DNA of 64,000 bases from the NCBI RefSeq assembly GCF_000797465.1, contig NZ_JSWG01000006.1, forward strand, positions 62,001 to 126,000. Reading direction: 5' to 3'. The position numbers were made by a program, and so were the translations under genes. This document shows positions 34,724 through 44,435 of this stretch, piece by piece. Every line of letters begins with the position of its first letter. The stretch's first letter is position 1. The DNA comes from Psychroserpens jangbogonensis (GTDB lineage: Bacteria > Bacteroidota > Bacteroidia > Flavobacteriales > Flavobacteriaceae). The notes below the pieces were generated by a model, which ran no database searches, had not been told where the DNA came from, and saw nothing but the letters and a program-made list of their open reading frames with translations.

Positions 34724-36631
34724 ATGAGTAATTATCATATAAAGCATTTAGAAGAATACTATCAAGTGTATCGTAAATCGGTAAGAAATCCAGAAATATT
34801 TTGGGAAGAAATTGCCGAAGAACACTTTATGTGGAGAAAAAAATGGGATAAGGTCTTGAGTTGGGATTTTTCTAAGCCTGAAATTAAATGGTTTGAAGGT
34901 GCTCAGCTTAATATTACTGAAAATTGTATCGATAGGCATTTAGCAACTAGAGGAAACAAAACGGCAATCATTTTTGAGCCAAATAGCCCTGAGGAAGCTG
35001 CACAGCATATTACTTATAATCAATTACATGATAAGGTTTGTCGATTTGCCAATGTATTAAAAAACAAAGGCATTGGTAAAGGAGATCGTGTTTGTATTTA
35101 TTTACCAATGATTCCTGAACTGGCTGTTTCAGTATTGGCTTGTGCTAGGATTGGAGCAATCCATTCAGTAGTTTTTGCAGGATTCTCTTCAACAGCTTTA
35201 TCTACTAGAATAAATGATTCAGATTGTAAAATGGTGATTACAAGTGATGGGTCTTTTAGAGGTGCCAAAACAATAGACTTAAAAGGTATTGTGGATGAAG
35301 CCTTAGAAGACTGTGATTGCATCGAATCTGTATTAGTCGCTAAACGTATCAATTCTGATATTCAAATGAAAGACAGTCGTGACCATTGGTTACAACCATT
35401 ACTTGACGAAGCAAGTCCAGATTGTCCAGCAGAGACAATGAATGCGGAAGATCCATTATTTATATTATACACTTCAGGTTCTACAGGAAAACCAAAAGGA
35501 ATGGTGCATACCACAGCTGGTTATATGGTATATACAGCTTACACGTTTAAAAATGTATTTCAGTACAGAGAAGAAGATGTGTATTGGTGTACAGCTGATA
35601 TAGGTTGGATTACAGGACACAGTTACATTGTTTATGGTCCCTTATGTAATGGCGCAACAACTGTAATGTTTGAAGGAGTACCAAGTTATCCGGATTTTGG
35701 ACGATTTTGGGACATCGTAGAAAAACACAAAGTCAATCAGTTCTATACAGCACCAACTGCGATAAGAGCTTTGGCAAAAGAAGGTATTGAGCATTTAGAA
35801 AATCGTGATTTATCATCGATTAAAGTTTTAGGAACCGTTGGAGAGCCAATTAATGAAGAAGCTTGGCATTGGTATGATGATAATGTAGGAAACAAAAAAG
35901 CTCCAATTGTTGATACTTGGTGGCAAACTGAAACAGGAGGTATAATGATTACGCCAATTGCATTCGCAACACCAACAAAACCAACATATGCGACTTTGCC
36001 ATTTATTGGGATTCAACCAGCATTAATGGATGAAACTGGTCAAGAAATTAAAGGTAATCAGGTTGATGGACGCTTATGTATTAAATTTCCATGGCCAAGT
36101 ATCGCACGAACCATTTGGGGAAATCATCAACGCTATAAAGACACTTATTTCTCAGCTTTCAAGAACATGTATTTTACGGGAGATGGAGCTTTGAGAGATG
36201 AAGTCGGTTATTATAGAATTACAGGACGTGTTGACGACGTGATTATTGTTTCAGGACATAATTTAGGAACTGCACCAATTGAGGATGCCATTAACGAACA
36301 TCCTGCTGTAGCCGAAAGTGCTATTGTTGGTTTTCCACATGATATCAAAGGAAATGCACTATATGGTTATGTGACGCTCAAAGACATTGGCGAAGGTCGT
36401 AATCAAGACAATTTGAGAAAAGAAATTAACCAAATCATTACTGAACAAATTGGACCAATAGCAAAGTTAGATAAGATTCAATTTACCCATGGATTACCAA
36501 AAACACGTAGTGGTAAAATTATGCGTCGTATATTGAGAAAAATTGCTGGAAAAGATACCAGTAATTTAGGTGATACAAGTACACTTTTAAATCCTGAAGT
36601 TGTACAAGATATTATGGATAACGCTTTATAG
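34724..36631 (+). CDS. acs: Acetyl-CoA synthetase (acetate-CoA ligase)
   Basis: The 635-residue protein has the acyl-adenylate motif YTSGSTGKPKGMVHTTAGYM (about 249-268), the WWQTETGGIMITPI acetate/propionate signature and the C-terminal PKTRSGKIMRR, whose lysine is the regulatory acetylation site in the family. It converts acetate, ATP and CoA to acetyl-CoA. The length is slightly below the usual 650, mainly at the N-terminus. A small DUF2306 gene follows after about 10 bp. Confidence 0.95.
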   Translation: MSNYHIKHLEEYYQVYRKSVRNPEIFWEEIAEEHFMWRKKWDKVLSWDFSKPEIKWFEGAQLNITENCIDRHLATRGNKTAIIFEPNSPEEAAQHITYNQLHDKVCRFANVLKNKGIGKGDRVCIYLPMIPELAVSVLACARIGAIHSVVFAGFSSTALSTRINDSDCKMVITSDGSFRGAKTIDLKGIVDEALEDCDCIESVLVAKRINSDIQMKDSRDHWLQPLLDEASPDCPAETMNAEDPLFILYTSGSTGKPKGMVHTTAGYMVYTAYTFKNVFQYREEDVYWCTADIGWITGHSYIVYGPLCNGATTVMFEGVPSYPDFGRFWDIVEKHKVNQFYTAPTAIRALAKEGIEHLENRDLSSIKVLGTVGEPINEEAWHWYDDNVGNKKAPIVDTWWQTETGGIMITPIAFATPTKPTYATLPFIGIQPALMDETGQEIKGNQVDGRLCIKFPWPSIARTIWGNHQRYKDTYFSAFKNMYFTGDGALRDEVGYYRITGRVDDVIIVSGHNLGTAPIEDAINEHPAVAESAIVGFPHDIKGNALYGYVTLKDIGEGRNQDNLRKEINQIITEQIGPIAKLDKIQFTHGLPKTRSGKIMRRILRKIAGKDTSNLGDTSTLLNPEVVQDIMDNAL

Positions 36632-36641
36632 TTTTAGTGAA

Positions 36642-37259
36642 ATGACAAAAAAACTCGGTTTAATAATCTTTGTAACCTCATGTATTTTAATTGGTTTATA
36701 CCCTTTGTTATACTTCATAATTGATACAAAATTTGGGATACTAAATTCTAAGAATGATTCTTTGTTAAATGACGGACTTTGGAATATAGGCTTTTACACA
36801 CATATTTCACTTGGAGGGCTTGCGCTATTAATTGGTTGGACTCAATTCAGTAAAAATATTAGAAAAAAGAATATCAACTTACATCGTAATTTAGGTAAGG
36901 TCTATTTGATTTCTGTATTGTTTAGTGGCTTTTCAGGTTTATATATTGCTTATTTTGCAACAGGAGGTATTATATCTACAGTAGGTTTTTCTAGTTTAGC
37001 AATTATATGGTTGTATACCACTTTAAGAGCTTTTTTAGAAATTAAAAATGCAAGTGTCAGTAAGCACCAGAAATTTATGACTTACAGTTTTGCTGCTTGT
37101 TTTGCCGCTGTTACTTTAAGAATCTGGCTACCAGTGTTAACCTCTTTGTTCAATGATTTTATAATTGCATATAGAATAGTTGCTTGGTTATGTTGGATTC
37201 CAAATATGTTTGTAGCTTACTTTATGGTAAAGCACCAAAAATTTCTAAGGGACAGATAA
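36642..37259 (+). CDS. DUF2306 membrane protein
   Basis: I chose ATG 36642, 10 bp after acs; the frame runs back into acs to 36600 but those residues do not look like a signal. The 205-residue product has about six spans. Two His-bearing loops fit DUF2306: FYTHISLGGLALLIGW with NLHRNLGKVYL, and SVSKHQKFMTYSFAACFAAVTLRIWLP. The paired histidines could hold haem, but the function is unknown. Convergent with the next gene. Confidence 0.85.
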   Translation: MTKKLGLIIFVTSCILIGLYPLLYFIIDTKFGILNSKNDSLLNDGLWNIGFYTHISLGGLALLIGWTQFSKNIRKKNINLHRNLGKVYLISVLFSGFSGLYIAYFATGGIISTVGFSSLAIIWLYTTLRAFLEIKNASVSKHQKFMTYSFAACFAAVTLRIWLPVLTSLFNDFIIAYRIVAWLCWIPNMFVAYFMVKHQKFLRDR

Positions 37260-37262
37260 TTC

Positions 37263-39440
37263 TTATAACTTCTTCAACAATACTTTTTCATTTGTGAACT
37301 GATTGGCTTCATCTAAAAAGGCAATCATTTTTGACCAATTACTGTTTGGTTCGTAGTAATTTTTATAGCGTTTAGATGTTGTAATAATCAATTGGCCTCC
37401 TTCAATTTTAGCTGTACTAATAAATGCTCCAGTAGTATTATCAACATTTTTATTTAGTTTATCTAAACCAGCTACAGTATAGCCTTCAGGAATATTTAAT
37501 GTAATGGTATAATTGAATACTCTTGGGTGAGGTAGATATACATTTTCTGTACGTTTACGTTCATTTTCATCCAAATCTATCTGTCCACCAATAAGCTTTC
37601 CAATTTCTAAAATAAAATTTGGTCCTGCTTTTTTGATTAATGCATTTTTTGCCGAAAAGTTTTCTGTAAAAGTAAAATAGGAATCATGTGAATAACGACC
37701 ATTTTCATTGATCACATATGTGTAATCTTCTACCTCTTCAATACCATATTCACCTTTAGCACTTCCTTCAAAACTTTCTTTTTGATTCTTTTTTAGTTTT
37801 TCAATTAAGGCATCCATTTCTTTTTGAAACTTAATTTTGTTTTTCTTTCCACGAGTTACCTCAATCCAAGATTCAGTATCATAATGCTTATAATCTTCAA
37901 ATACATAATCACTAAATAGCAACCTATCATATTGTTGTTCTCCTTTTTGGTGACCTTTAAAACTATTTACTGCTGTCATTGTTAATCCTGAGAAATCCTC
38001 ATTTAAACTAAGTGTCATCTCTTTTTTTGTTTCGTTATCTTCATAACTAGATGTTGGTAGAGTTCCACGATCAATTTTATCTATTTTACGCTTGCTCTTT
38101 TCTGAAGACAACAAAAAGACATCTGTTCCTTCCATAAGAGGAGAAAACTCATTGATGTTAGTATGCGGACTGAAAAACTCTGCATATAAAGGATTAGCTG
38201 TATTGACCTTTACCATAACGTTTATGTTACGTTCAATAAGTAATTCATCAATATTACCATCAAAACGTTTCTTACCAACTACAATACTGTAATCGATTTT
38301 TTGTCGTTTTAGGAATTCAGTAAAATGTCTAATAAACTGTTTTTGATTTTGGATGAAGACAACATCATTCCCATAGACCATAAATGGATAACTAGAAATA
38401 CTTGCTTCACGAGCATAAAAGGCTTCTAAGTAACGCGTTAAATAATAATGCCTCATGTAATAGTATGCTGCTGTAACTTTTTCGTTAGAATTTTTGAATG
38501 TTTTTCCTTTGAAAAATGATTTTACATCACCAACATCACCATCAGGTTTGAATCTATTGTCATATAAGTCTAATACTTCGTCTTTAGAAACGCTATTTTT
38601 TATAGTGGTTTCGTCTTCAGGTAGAAAAGCTAAAGCTCGATCTTCAAATTTTCCAGAACGTGCAAAATATACTTGAAATTTATAAGACGGTAATTCTACT
38701 AAAGGATAAAACCAACGTGTATATTCTCGCTTAGCAATATTTGTTTCAGTAAGCTCATAGCGTCTCATGTTCTTTTTGTCAGTTGTTATTTCTTTCAGTT
38801 CAGGAGCTCCATTAAATGATTTAAAATTGATAAAGAAATCGTTTTCAGTTTCAAAAAACAATTTAAAATCCATAATAGGATACTCTTCATTTAAACTTGT
38901 TTCTACAGGATCAAAACCAAAAGCATATGTGCTTTTAAAAGGTTCATTTCTATAGTAATAGTAGTCAATGATATCACCAACTTCAAGATTTGAAATAGCT
39001 AATTTTGTTTCACCATCAACTTCTACTGCATCTTTTTCTACATCTATTTCAGTACTACTTCCATCTGGCTTAATGACTTTAACACCAACATAATTATCGC
39101 CTTTTTTCTTCCAAGAAATACGACCTTTTGTAGATCTAAAGCGTTTGGTGAAAGCAAATTCTGAAAATTCTTCAACCGCAGCTTTGTCTAATAATTTAAT
39201 ACGTTTTCTTACAGAGGTAGTGTAGGTTACATTTTTACCATATTTGTGAAAATCGAAGTTGGCATTTTTATAAATGATAACTGCAGATTCATTTGATAAG
39301 TCTGCTGGAATATCATTAGCATTTTTATAATTGTCATTTGCTCCCCAAAAAAAGTCTTTGGCTTCTAATTCTTCTTTAGATTGAGAAAAGGCACTGGTTG
39401 ATAATACCAAAATGAATAGTAGTAAATATTTAGATGTCAT
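37263..39440 (-). CDS. DUF3857 companion protein without transglutaminase cysteine (cassette A, second gene)
   Basis: The 725-residue protein has a signal peptide (LLLFILVLSTSAFS), an N-terminal DUF3857 beta-sandwich (VTYTTSVRKRIKLLDKAAVEEFSEFAF; NLEVGDIIDYYYYRNEPF), a middle transglutaminase-like region and a C-terminal beta-rich part with FNYTITLNIPEGYTVAGLDKLN. Where the active enzyme has GDCK, this protein reads VVFIQNQKQFIRHFTEFLKR, so the catalytic Cys is missing. It follows the intact paralogue by 3 bp. It is probably periplasmic and may be a pseudo-enzyme partner of that protein. The same arrangement recurs at 57.1-60.9 kb. Confidence 0.82.
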   Translation of the reverse strand: MTSKYLLLFILVLSTSAFSQSKEELEAKDFFWGANDNYKNANDIPADLSNESAVIIYKNANFDFHKYGKNVTYTTSVRKRIKLLDKAAVEEFSEFAFTKRFRSTKGRISWKKKGDNYVGVKVIKPDGSSTEIDVEKDAVEVDGETKLAISNLEVGDIIDYYYYRNEPFKSTYAFGFDPVETSLNEEYPIMDFKLFFETENDFFINFKSFNGAPELKEITTDKKNMRRYELTETNIAKREYTRWFYPLVELPSYKFQVYFARSGKFEDRALAFLPEDETTIKNSVSKDEVLDLYDNRFKPDGDVGDVKSFFKGKTFKNSNEKVTAAYYYMRHYYLTRYLEAFYAREASISSYPFMVYGNDVVFIQNQKQFIRHFTEFLKRQKIDYSIVVGKKRFDGNIDELLIERNINVMVKVNTANPLYAEFFSPHTNINEFSPLMEGTDVFLLSSEKSKRKIDKIDRGTLPTSSYEDNETKKEMTLSLNEDFSGLTMTAVNSFKGHQKGEQQYDRLLFSDYVFEDYKHYDTESWIEVTRGKKNKIKFQKEMDALIEKLKKNQKESFEGSAKGEYGIEEVEDYTYVINENGRYSHDSYFTFTENFSAKNALIKKAGPNFILEIGKLIGGQIDLDENERKRTENVYLPHPRVFNYTITLNIPEGYTVAGLDKLNKNVDNTTGAFISTAKIEGGQLIITTSKRYKNYYEPNSNWSKMIAFLDEANQFTNEKVLLKKL

Positions 39441-39443
39441 AAA

Positions 39444-41366
39444 TTAGTCTTTTGTTAGGATAATTTGTTCGTTGTATAAAGCATCAAGTTTTTTGATGAA
39501 GCCATTCCATTCTTCAAAATCAGAAATTTCTATTTTTGCGTTATTTATACGGAATTGCTTTTTGTAGATAATTATATTGTTTTCTTTTGAGAAATTTACA
39601 CTCATATCATAATTAGCACTTGTTACCGCAATGTTTTCTGGTAAGTGAGAGATATTATAGCCTTGAGGAATTTCTAAGCGTGTTATAGATTCTAAATCTT
39701 TTTTAGAGCTGAAAATGTAATCTGTTTTGCGCTCTTCCATTAAAAAAGTTGATAATTCTTTATCGAAATCAAGATCGATATAAACTTGGTCATCAAAAGA
39801 TGAAACCGCATTTTTTATATCAACTTCGTAAGCTATATTAATCTTTCCTTCTCGGTTTTGTAAGTCTGAAGTTTCAATATTAGACACTTTAATATTGCTA
39901 TTGCCTTTATTTAGATAATACTCTAAGAACTCGTCTTTCTTATCAGTTTTCAAACTATTGAAGTAATAAAGAAGACCAGATCTACTTTCGCCATTATAAA
40001 TTTTATCAACTTTTCCTATAATATTATCTTCCGAAAGTTTCAAGCTGTATTCAAATTGCTCTTTATTAAAATCGGCTTCAGAAGTTGGAACATATTCTAA
40101 AATGAAATCATCTCCATTCTCTATTAAAACTTGTTTCCCTTGAATCCGATTTGCATATTCTCCAAAGGCATTAAATTTTTCTGTACCATCTAAGAAAATA
40201 GTTTTTCCATCCTTAAAAAGTGTACAAATCATATGATTATCTACAGAAAGATTTGGAGTAGAGTAGTCGTAAGCAATACGTTTAGTACCAATCCATGTCA
40301 AACGTGCATCAAAGCCTGCTTCAATAAGCATTTGTTTAGTAAGATTTGCCATCCCTTTACAATCACCATAACGTTTTGTAAATACATTGGCAGCTTCATC
40401 AGGTTTGAATCCAGCAATACCATCTTCAAAAGCGATATAGCGAATATTATCTTGAACCCAATAGTATATGTTTTTAATCTTCTCTTCGTCTGAAGTCGTA
40501 TTTTCGGTGAGTTCCTTAACCTTGTCTTTTATAGGAGCAATATCGTTTTCTAAACTATTCACTAAAGATTTGTACCAATTATAAAGGTCTTGTGTTTCTT
40601 TAAAAATATTATTAGATGTTCCATTATACGTATACGATTTAGGTAAAATAAGTACATGAGGATAAATGTATGTTGGTCCAGGAGCAGATTCGTCTTTATA
40701 CATTCCTGGTGCATCTTTTAAGGTATAAGTGTGAATCTTCCCATTACCTTTATGATTTGGACTAACTTTTTTCTCAATAGCATAACCCTCAAAATTCATT
40801 TCCTTTAACTCAACATCTAGCCAATCTGGAATTTCAATTCGAATCGTTTTTTTAACTGTTGGATATGCACCATTAAAATAGAGTTTAGTAAAGTATTTTA
40901 TGTCTTTATATTCCTTTTTAATTGAAGTTAAGTAGCGATAGCCTTTTAATGGGAAATCTATATTGGCGTATTGTACTCGACTGTCATTGTGAAATAAATC
41001 ATCACTAGTATAAGCTTCATCCTTCACATAAAAATTAGCTTCTTTTTTGTTCTTAAATCTAATTACAAATTCTTCAATGGTAGATTCACCATCATAAAAA
41101 TTATAAACTTGAATATCAGCTCTGGAATCAATATTGATCATGTTTTCACTAACATGATGCATAACTGTAACTTTTCCATCACGCTTATTTAAACCAAAAG
41201 TAACGTCGTCTTTACTAGAAACTAAAGCGACATTGTCATCAGGATATTGTTCTTTTAACGAATTTGCTAAAGTTATATCTTGAGTAGCTGGTTCAATTCT
41301 TTTTTGGGAAAATGAGGAGAAGGTTAGTGTTAAACATAAGAAAACACTTAAAGTATATTTAATCAT
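39444..41366 (-). CDS. DUF3857/transglutaminase-like protein, intact active site (cassette A, first gene)
   Basis: The 640-residue protein has a signal peptide (LSVFLCLTLTFSSFS), a DUF3857 domain (about 40-240) and a transglutaminase-like domain with WVQDNIRYIAFEDGIAGFKP, RYGDCKGMANLTKQML (Cys336), DNHMIC (His) and IFLDGTEKFN (Asp). All three catalytic residues are therefore present. A C-terminal beta-rich domain follows (LEIPQGYNISHLPENI). These proteins are frequent in Bacteroidota; the substrate is unknown, and they may act as proteases or cross-linkers in the periplasm. Confidence 0.88.
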   Translation of the reverse strand: MIKYTLSVFLCLTLTFSSFSQKRIEPATQDITLANSLKEQYPDDNVALVSSKDDVTFGLNKRDGKVTVMHHVSENMINIDSRADIQVYNFYDGESTIEEFVIRFKNKKEANFYVKDEAYTSDDLFHNDSRVQYANIDFPLKGYRYLTSIKKEYKDIKYFTKLYFNGAYPTVKKTIRIEIPDWLDVELKEMNFEGYAIEKKVSPNHKGNGKIHTYTLKDAPGMYKDESAPGPTYIYPHVLILPKSYTYNGTSNNIFKETQDLYNWYKSLVNSLENDIAPIKDKVKELTENTTSDEEKIKNIYYWVQDNIRYIAFEDGIAGFKPDEAANVFTKRYGDCKGMANLTKQMLIEAGFDARLTWIGTKRIAYDYSTPNLSVDNHMICTLFKDGKTIFLDGTEKFNAFGEYANRIQGKQVLIENGDDFILEYVPTSEADFNKEQFEYSLKLSEDNIIGKVDKIYNGESRSGLLYYFNSLKTDKKDEFLEYYLNKGNSNIKVSNIETSDLQNREGKINIAYEVDIKNAVSSFDDQVYIDLDFDKELSTFLMEERKTDYIFSSKKDLESITRLEIPQGYNISHLPENIAVTSANYDMSVNFSKENNIIIYKKQFRINNAKIEISDFEEWNGFIKKLDALYNEQIILTKD

Positions 41367-41493
41367 ATATAATAGTTAAGAATGCTAATATATCATTTCG
41401 AGACATAAAGTAAAATTAAAAATAGGTCTTTTTTCTTATTAAACTTATGCTTTTAATTGAAATTTTAAAGTTATGCACGCATAGTATTTTTTA

Positions 41494-41501
41494 TATCTTT
41501 A
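41494..41501 (+). promoter_or_regulatory. -7 promoter box (TATCTTTA) of the nitronate monooxygenase gene
   Basis: The box is one base off TAnnTTTG. The expected start near 41506 is 11 nt before ATG 41517. Confidence 0.45.
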
Positions 41502-41516
41502 CAAAAATTCATTACC

Positions 41517-42467
41517 ATGACTTCTACAAAACTCACTGAGCTTTTAAATATTAAATATCCCATTATTCAAGCGCCAATGTTTTTGGTTTCGAATGTAGCA
41601 ATGGTAAAAGAGGCTATGAGTGCTGGTATTGCAGGTTGTATTCCTGCTTTAAACTATAGAACCTTAGACGAATTACGGGCTGCAATCAAAGAATTAAAAG
41701 CAGCTAAAGTAGATAGAGGTTCTTTTGGATTTAATTTAATAGTTAATAAATCTAATCTTAAATATAAAGGACAATTAGAAGTGTTGTGTGAAGAAGGCTG
41801 TGACTTTATTATTACATCGCTAGGAAGTCCTGAGGAAACTATAAATCAATCACGTGCTGCTGGAATTAAAGTATTTTGTGATGTAACCGATTTAAAATTC
41901 GCAAAGAAAGTAGAAGATTTAGGAGCAGATGCCGCCATCGCAGTAAATAATGAAGCAGGAGGTCATCGAGGTAATTCATCACCTGAAGAATTGATTAAAC
42001 TACTAAATGAAAACTTAACGATTCCAGTAATTTCTGCAGGAGGAGTTGGCTGTAAAGCCGATATTGATGACATGTTAAGTTACGGTGCAGAAGGCGTCTC
42101 TGTTGGAAGCCCTTTTATTGCTTCAATTGAAGCTGGAGTAACTAATGATTACAAACAAGCTTGTGTAGATTATGGAGCTGAAGATATTATTATGACCGAA
42201 CGTATTTCAGGAACACCTTGTACAGTGATCAATACACCTTATGTTCAAAAAATTGGTACTAAAGCTACATGGTTAGAAAACTTATTGAATAAAAACCGTA
42301 AACTCAAAAAATGGGTTAAGATGGTTCGTTTCTCTATTGGAATGAAAGCTACAGAAAAAGCTGCTACACAAGCAACATACAAAACTGTTTGGGTTGCTGG
42401 TCCAAGTATAGAGCACACTAAAGCAATTTTACCAGTTAAAGATATTGTTGCGAACTTGGTGAACTAG
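41517..42467 (+). CDS. Nitronate monooxygenase family flavoprotein
   Basis: The 316-residue TIM-barrel protein shows the 2-nitropropane dioxygenase pattern: YPIIQAPMFLVSN near the start, EAGGHRG (about 147-153, with the catalytic His), PVISAGGVGCKADIDDML and GAEGVSVGSPFIAS, which binds FMN phosphate. It would oxidise nitronates such as propionate-3-nitronate. It is monocistronic, and its physiological substrate is not readable. Confidence 0.9.
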   Translation: MTSTKLTELLNIKYPIIQAPMFLVSNVAMVKEAMSAGIAGCIPALNYRTLDELRAAIKELKAAKVDRGSFGFNLIVNKSNLKYKGQLEVLCEEGCDFIITSLGSPEETINQSRAAGIKVFCDVTDLKFAKKVEDLGADAAIAVNNEAGGHRGNSSPEELIKLLNENLTIPVISAGGVGCKADIDDMLSYGAEGVSVGSPFIASIEAGVTNDYKQACVDYGAEDIIMTERISGTPCTVINTPYVQKIGTKATWLENLLNKNRKLKKWVKMVRFSIGMKATEKAATQATYKTVWVAGPSIEHTKAILPVKDIVANLVN

Positions 42468-42545
42468 CCAATATTAATTTCTTTCAGTAAACTGTAACAT
42501 TCTCTTAGAAGGACTATCTTTATCATAACCATCAATTAGATATTA

Positions 42546-44027
42546 ATGAAAAGAAATTTCAGTTTACTTATCATCGTGCTTCTTTTTTCCAATTGTAAAG
42601 AAAAAGCTAAAGAAGTTCAAAATGAACCTTTGAGTGCCATTGAATATTCAATGGTTAATAATGCCAATTTCATTCTTGAAAACCCAGAAATTAATTCGGT
42701 TTCTATAGGAATTTATAAAGATGGAGAAACACACATTGGATATTATGGCGAAATTGATAAGGGTAAAAACAATTTGCCAAATGATAATTCGCTTTTTGAA
42801 ATAGCTTCAGTAACTAAATCATTTACTGGAATCATAACAGCTCAAGCCGTCCTAGATGGAAAAATTAAGGTTGATGATGATATTAGAACATACTTAGATG
42901 ATTCATATCCTAATCTTGTATTTGAAGATCGACCAATTCAAATAAGAGATCTGTTAACACATACTAGCGGAATTAGAAGAGATTTTTCAGTAGTCTTATC
43001 TAAACTTTTTACACTCGATGCAACACAAGAAGAGAAAACCAATATTGTAAACTATAATAGTGAAGATTTACAAAAAGATTTAAAGCAATATAAACTAGAT
43101 AGAATCCCTGGTTCTAGATATGAATATTCGCCAGTTGTTGGCCCTGAAATTTTAGCAATGATTCTTGAAAAAGTATACAATAAATCATTTTCAAATTTAT
43201 TGAATGACCAAATATTGAACAAAGCCGACATGAATCAAACGCAACTTCAATTAACGACTGAAGAGTCTAGCAATCTTGTTAATAGCTACACAGATGAAGG
43301 TCTACTTGTTCAGCCAATGCCTCTTCCTGTGAAAGGTGCTGGGGCTGGCTTAAAATCTTCAATTCCTGATTTAATAAAATATACGAAATACCTGCTTGAC
43401 ACAGATAATCCTGTTATTAATGAAATGCAGAAACCTTTATTTAATGATGTATTAGAAGGGGATCTCTATGGTTATTTCTGGCAACTTAATGATGATGGTG
43501 AATTTATGCATAATGGAGGTACTCATGGAAGTACAAATTGGGTCATTGTTTCACCAGAAATCAATGCAGGTTTTACAGTAATGTTTAACTCTAATGGAGA
43601 CACCTCTGGAACGTTAATTAATAATATTGCCAATAGAATTTTAAATGATTTAGAAAATTATCCTAAAAAGAATGCGTATTTCTCAGTTCGCAAAAAAATT
43701 ATGGAAAACACGAATAAAGGTATTGAGTTTTATAATAAATTGAAATTAGAAAAGCTTGAAGATTTTGATTTTGAAGATTCATCTATGCTTAATAGTATTG
43801 GGTATGAACTTCTAGGACATGAACAAAATGAAGATGCGATCAAGGTTTTTAAGTTATTGGTGTCTGAATTTCCAAACGAAGGAAATCCTTATGACAGCCT
43901 TGGAGAGGCTTACTACATAAATGAACAATACGAATTATCATTGAAGAACTATAAAAAAGCTTTAGAACTTAATCCCAAAAATGATAATGCAAGAAATGCG
44001 ATTGATGAAATAAACAAAATCATATAA
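42546..44027 (+). CDS. Beta-lactamase-like serine hydrolase lipoprotein with TPR tail
   Basis: The 493-residue protein has a lipoprotein signal (LLFSNCKEK, Cys17) and a class C beta-lactamase/esterase-like domain (about 35-380). The S-x-x-K motif is ASVTK (Ser88, Lys91), and HNGGTHGS matches the third motif. The second motif, normally Y-x-N, reads Tyr193-Ser-Pro195, so the Asn is replaced. The last 90 residues form TPR-like helices (DAIKVFKLLVSEFPNEGNPYDSLGEAYY; SLKNYKKALELNPKNDNA). It is probably a periplasmic peptidase or esterase. Confidence 0.88.
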   Translation: MKRNFSLLIIVLLFSNCKEKAKEVQNEPLSAIEYSMVNNANFILENPEINSVSIGIYKDGETHIGYYGEIDKGKNNLPNDNSLFEIASVTKSFTGIITAQAVLDGKIKVDDDIRTYLDDSYPNLVFEDRPIQIRDLLTHTSGIRRDFSVVLSKLFTLDATQEEKTNIVNYNSEDLQKDLKQYKLDRIPGSRYEYSPVVGPEILAMILEKVYNKSFSNLLNDQILNKADMNQTQLQLTTEESSNLVNSYTDEGLLVQPMPLPVKGAGAGLKSSIPDLIKYTKYLLDTDNPVINEMQKPLFNDVLEGDLYGYFWQLNDDGEFMHNGGTHGSTNWVIVSPEINAGFTVMFNSNGDTSGTLINNIANRILNDLENYPKKNAYFSVRKKIMENTNKGIEFYNKLKLEKLEDFDFEDSSMLNSIGYELLGHEQNEDAIKVFKLLVSEFPNEGNPYDSLGEAYYINEQYELSLKNYKKALELNPKNDNARNAIDEINKII

Positions 44028-44114
44028 ATACTTGATTCATAGATTGTTTGTAACAAAACAGTAAATTTTACGACGTATAGATTAAACACGTTTAATTAAA
44101 AGAAAAAAGAAGTT

Positions 44115-44435
44115 ATGATTCATAAAGGAGCTATCGTATTAGGAGTATTATTAGGAGCAGCAGCTGGAGTATTATTGGCACCAGAAAAAGGCAGTAATAC
44201 CAGAGATAAACTAAAAAAAGAAGGTAAGGATATAAAAGATCAGTTGTCCAAAGATTTTGTAGAAGTTAAAGATGATTTATCCAAAACAGCTGCATCAGGA
44301 AAGGAGACGCTAAAACACGAGATAAAAGATATTGCCTCTAAAACTAGTTATAAAACAGAACAAGCCATTACGTTTTTAGAAAAACAATTGGCAATTTTAA
44401 AAGAAAAGAACAAAACGCTACAGAAGACGAGTTAA
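44115..44435 (+). CDS. YtxH-domain protein
   Basis: The 106-residue protein opens with a glycine-rich membrane segment (GAIVLGVLLGAAAGVLLAPEKGSNTRDKLKKEGKDIKDQL), the hallmark of YtxH/gas-vesicle GvpP-like proteins. A long, charged amphipathic helix follows. Members are often stress-induced; the function is unclear. Its stop overlaps the convergent acetyltransferase gene by 4 bp. Confidence 0.87.
   Translation: MIHKGAIVLGVLLGAAAGVLLAPEKGSNTRDKLKKEGKDIKDQLSKDFVEVKDDLSKTAASGKETLKHEIKDIASKTSYKTEQAITFLEKQLAILKEKNKTLQKTS

Noticed and set aside
44049-44066. Half-site resembling the Crp/Fnr motif (GTAACAAAACAGTAA) before the YtxH gene
   Set aside because: The right arm does not complete GTTAC, and no -7 box sits 29.5 bp after a centre.
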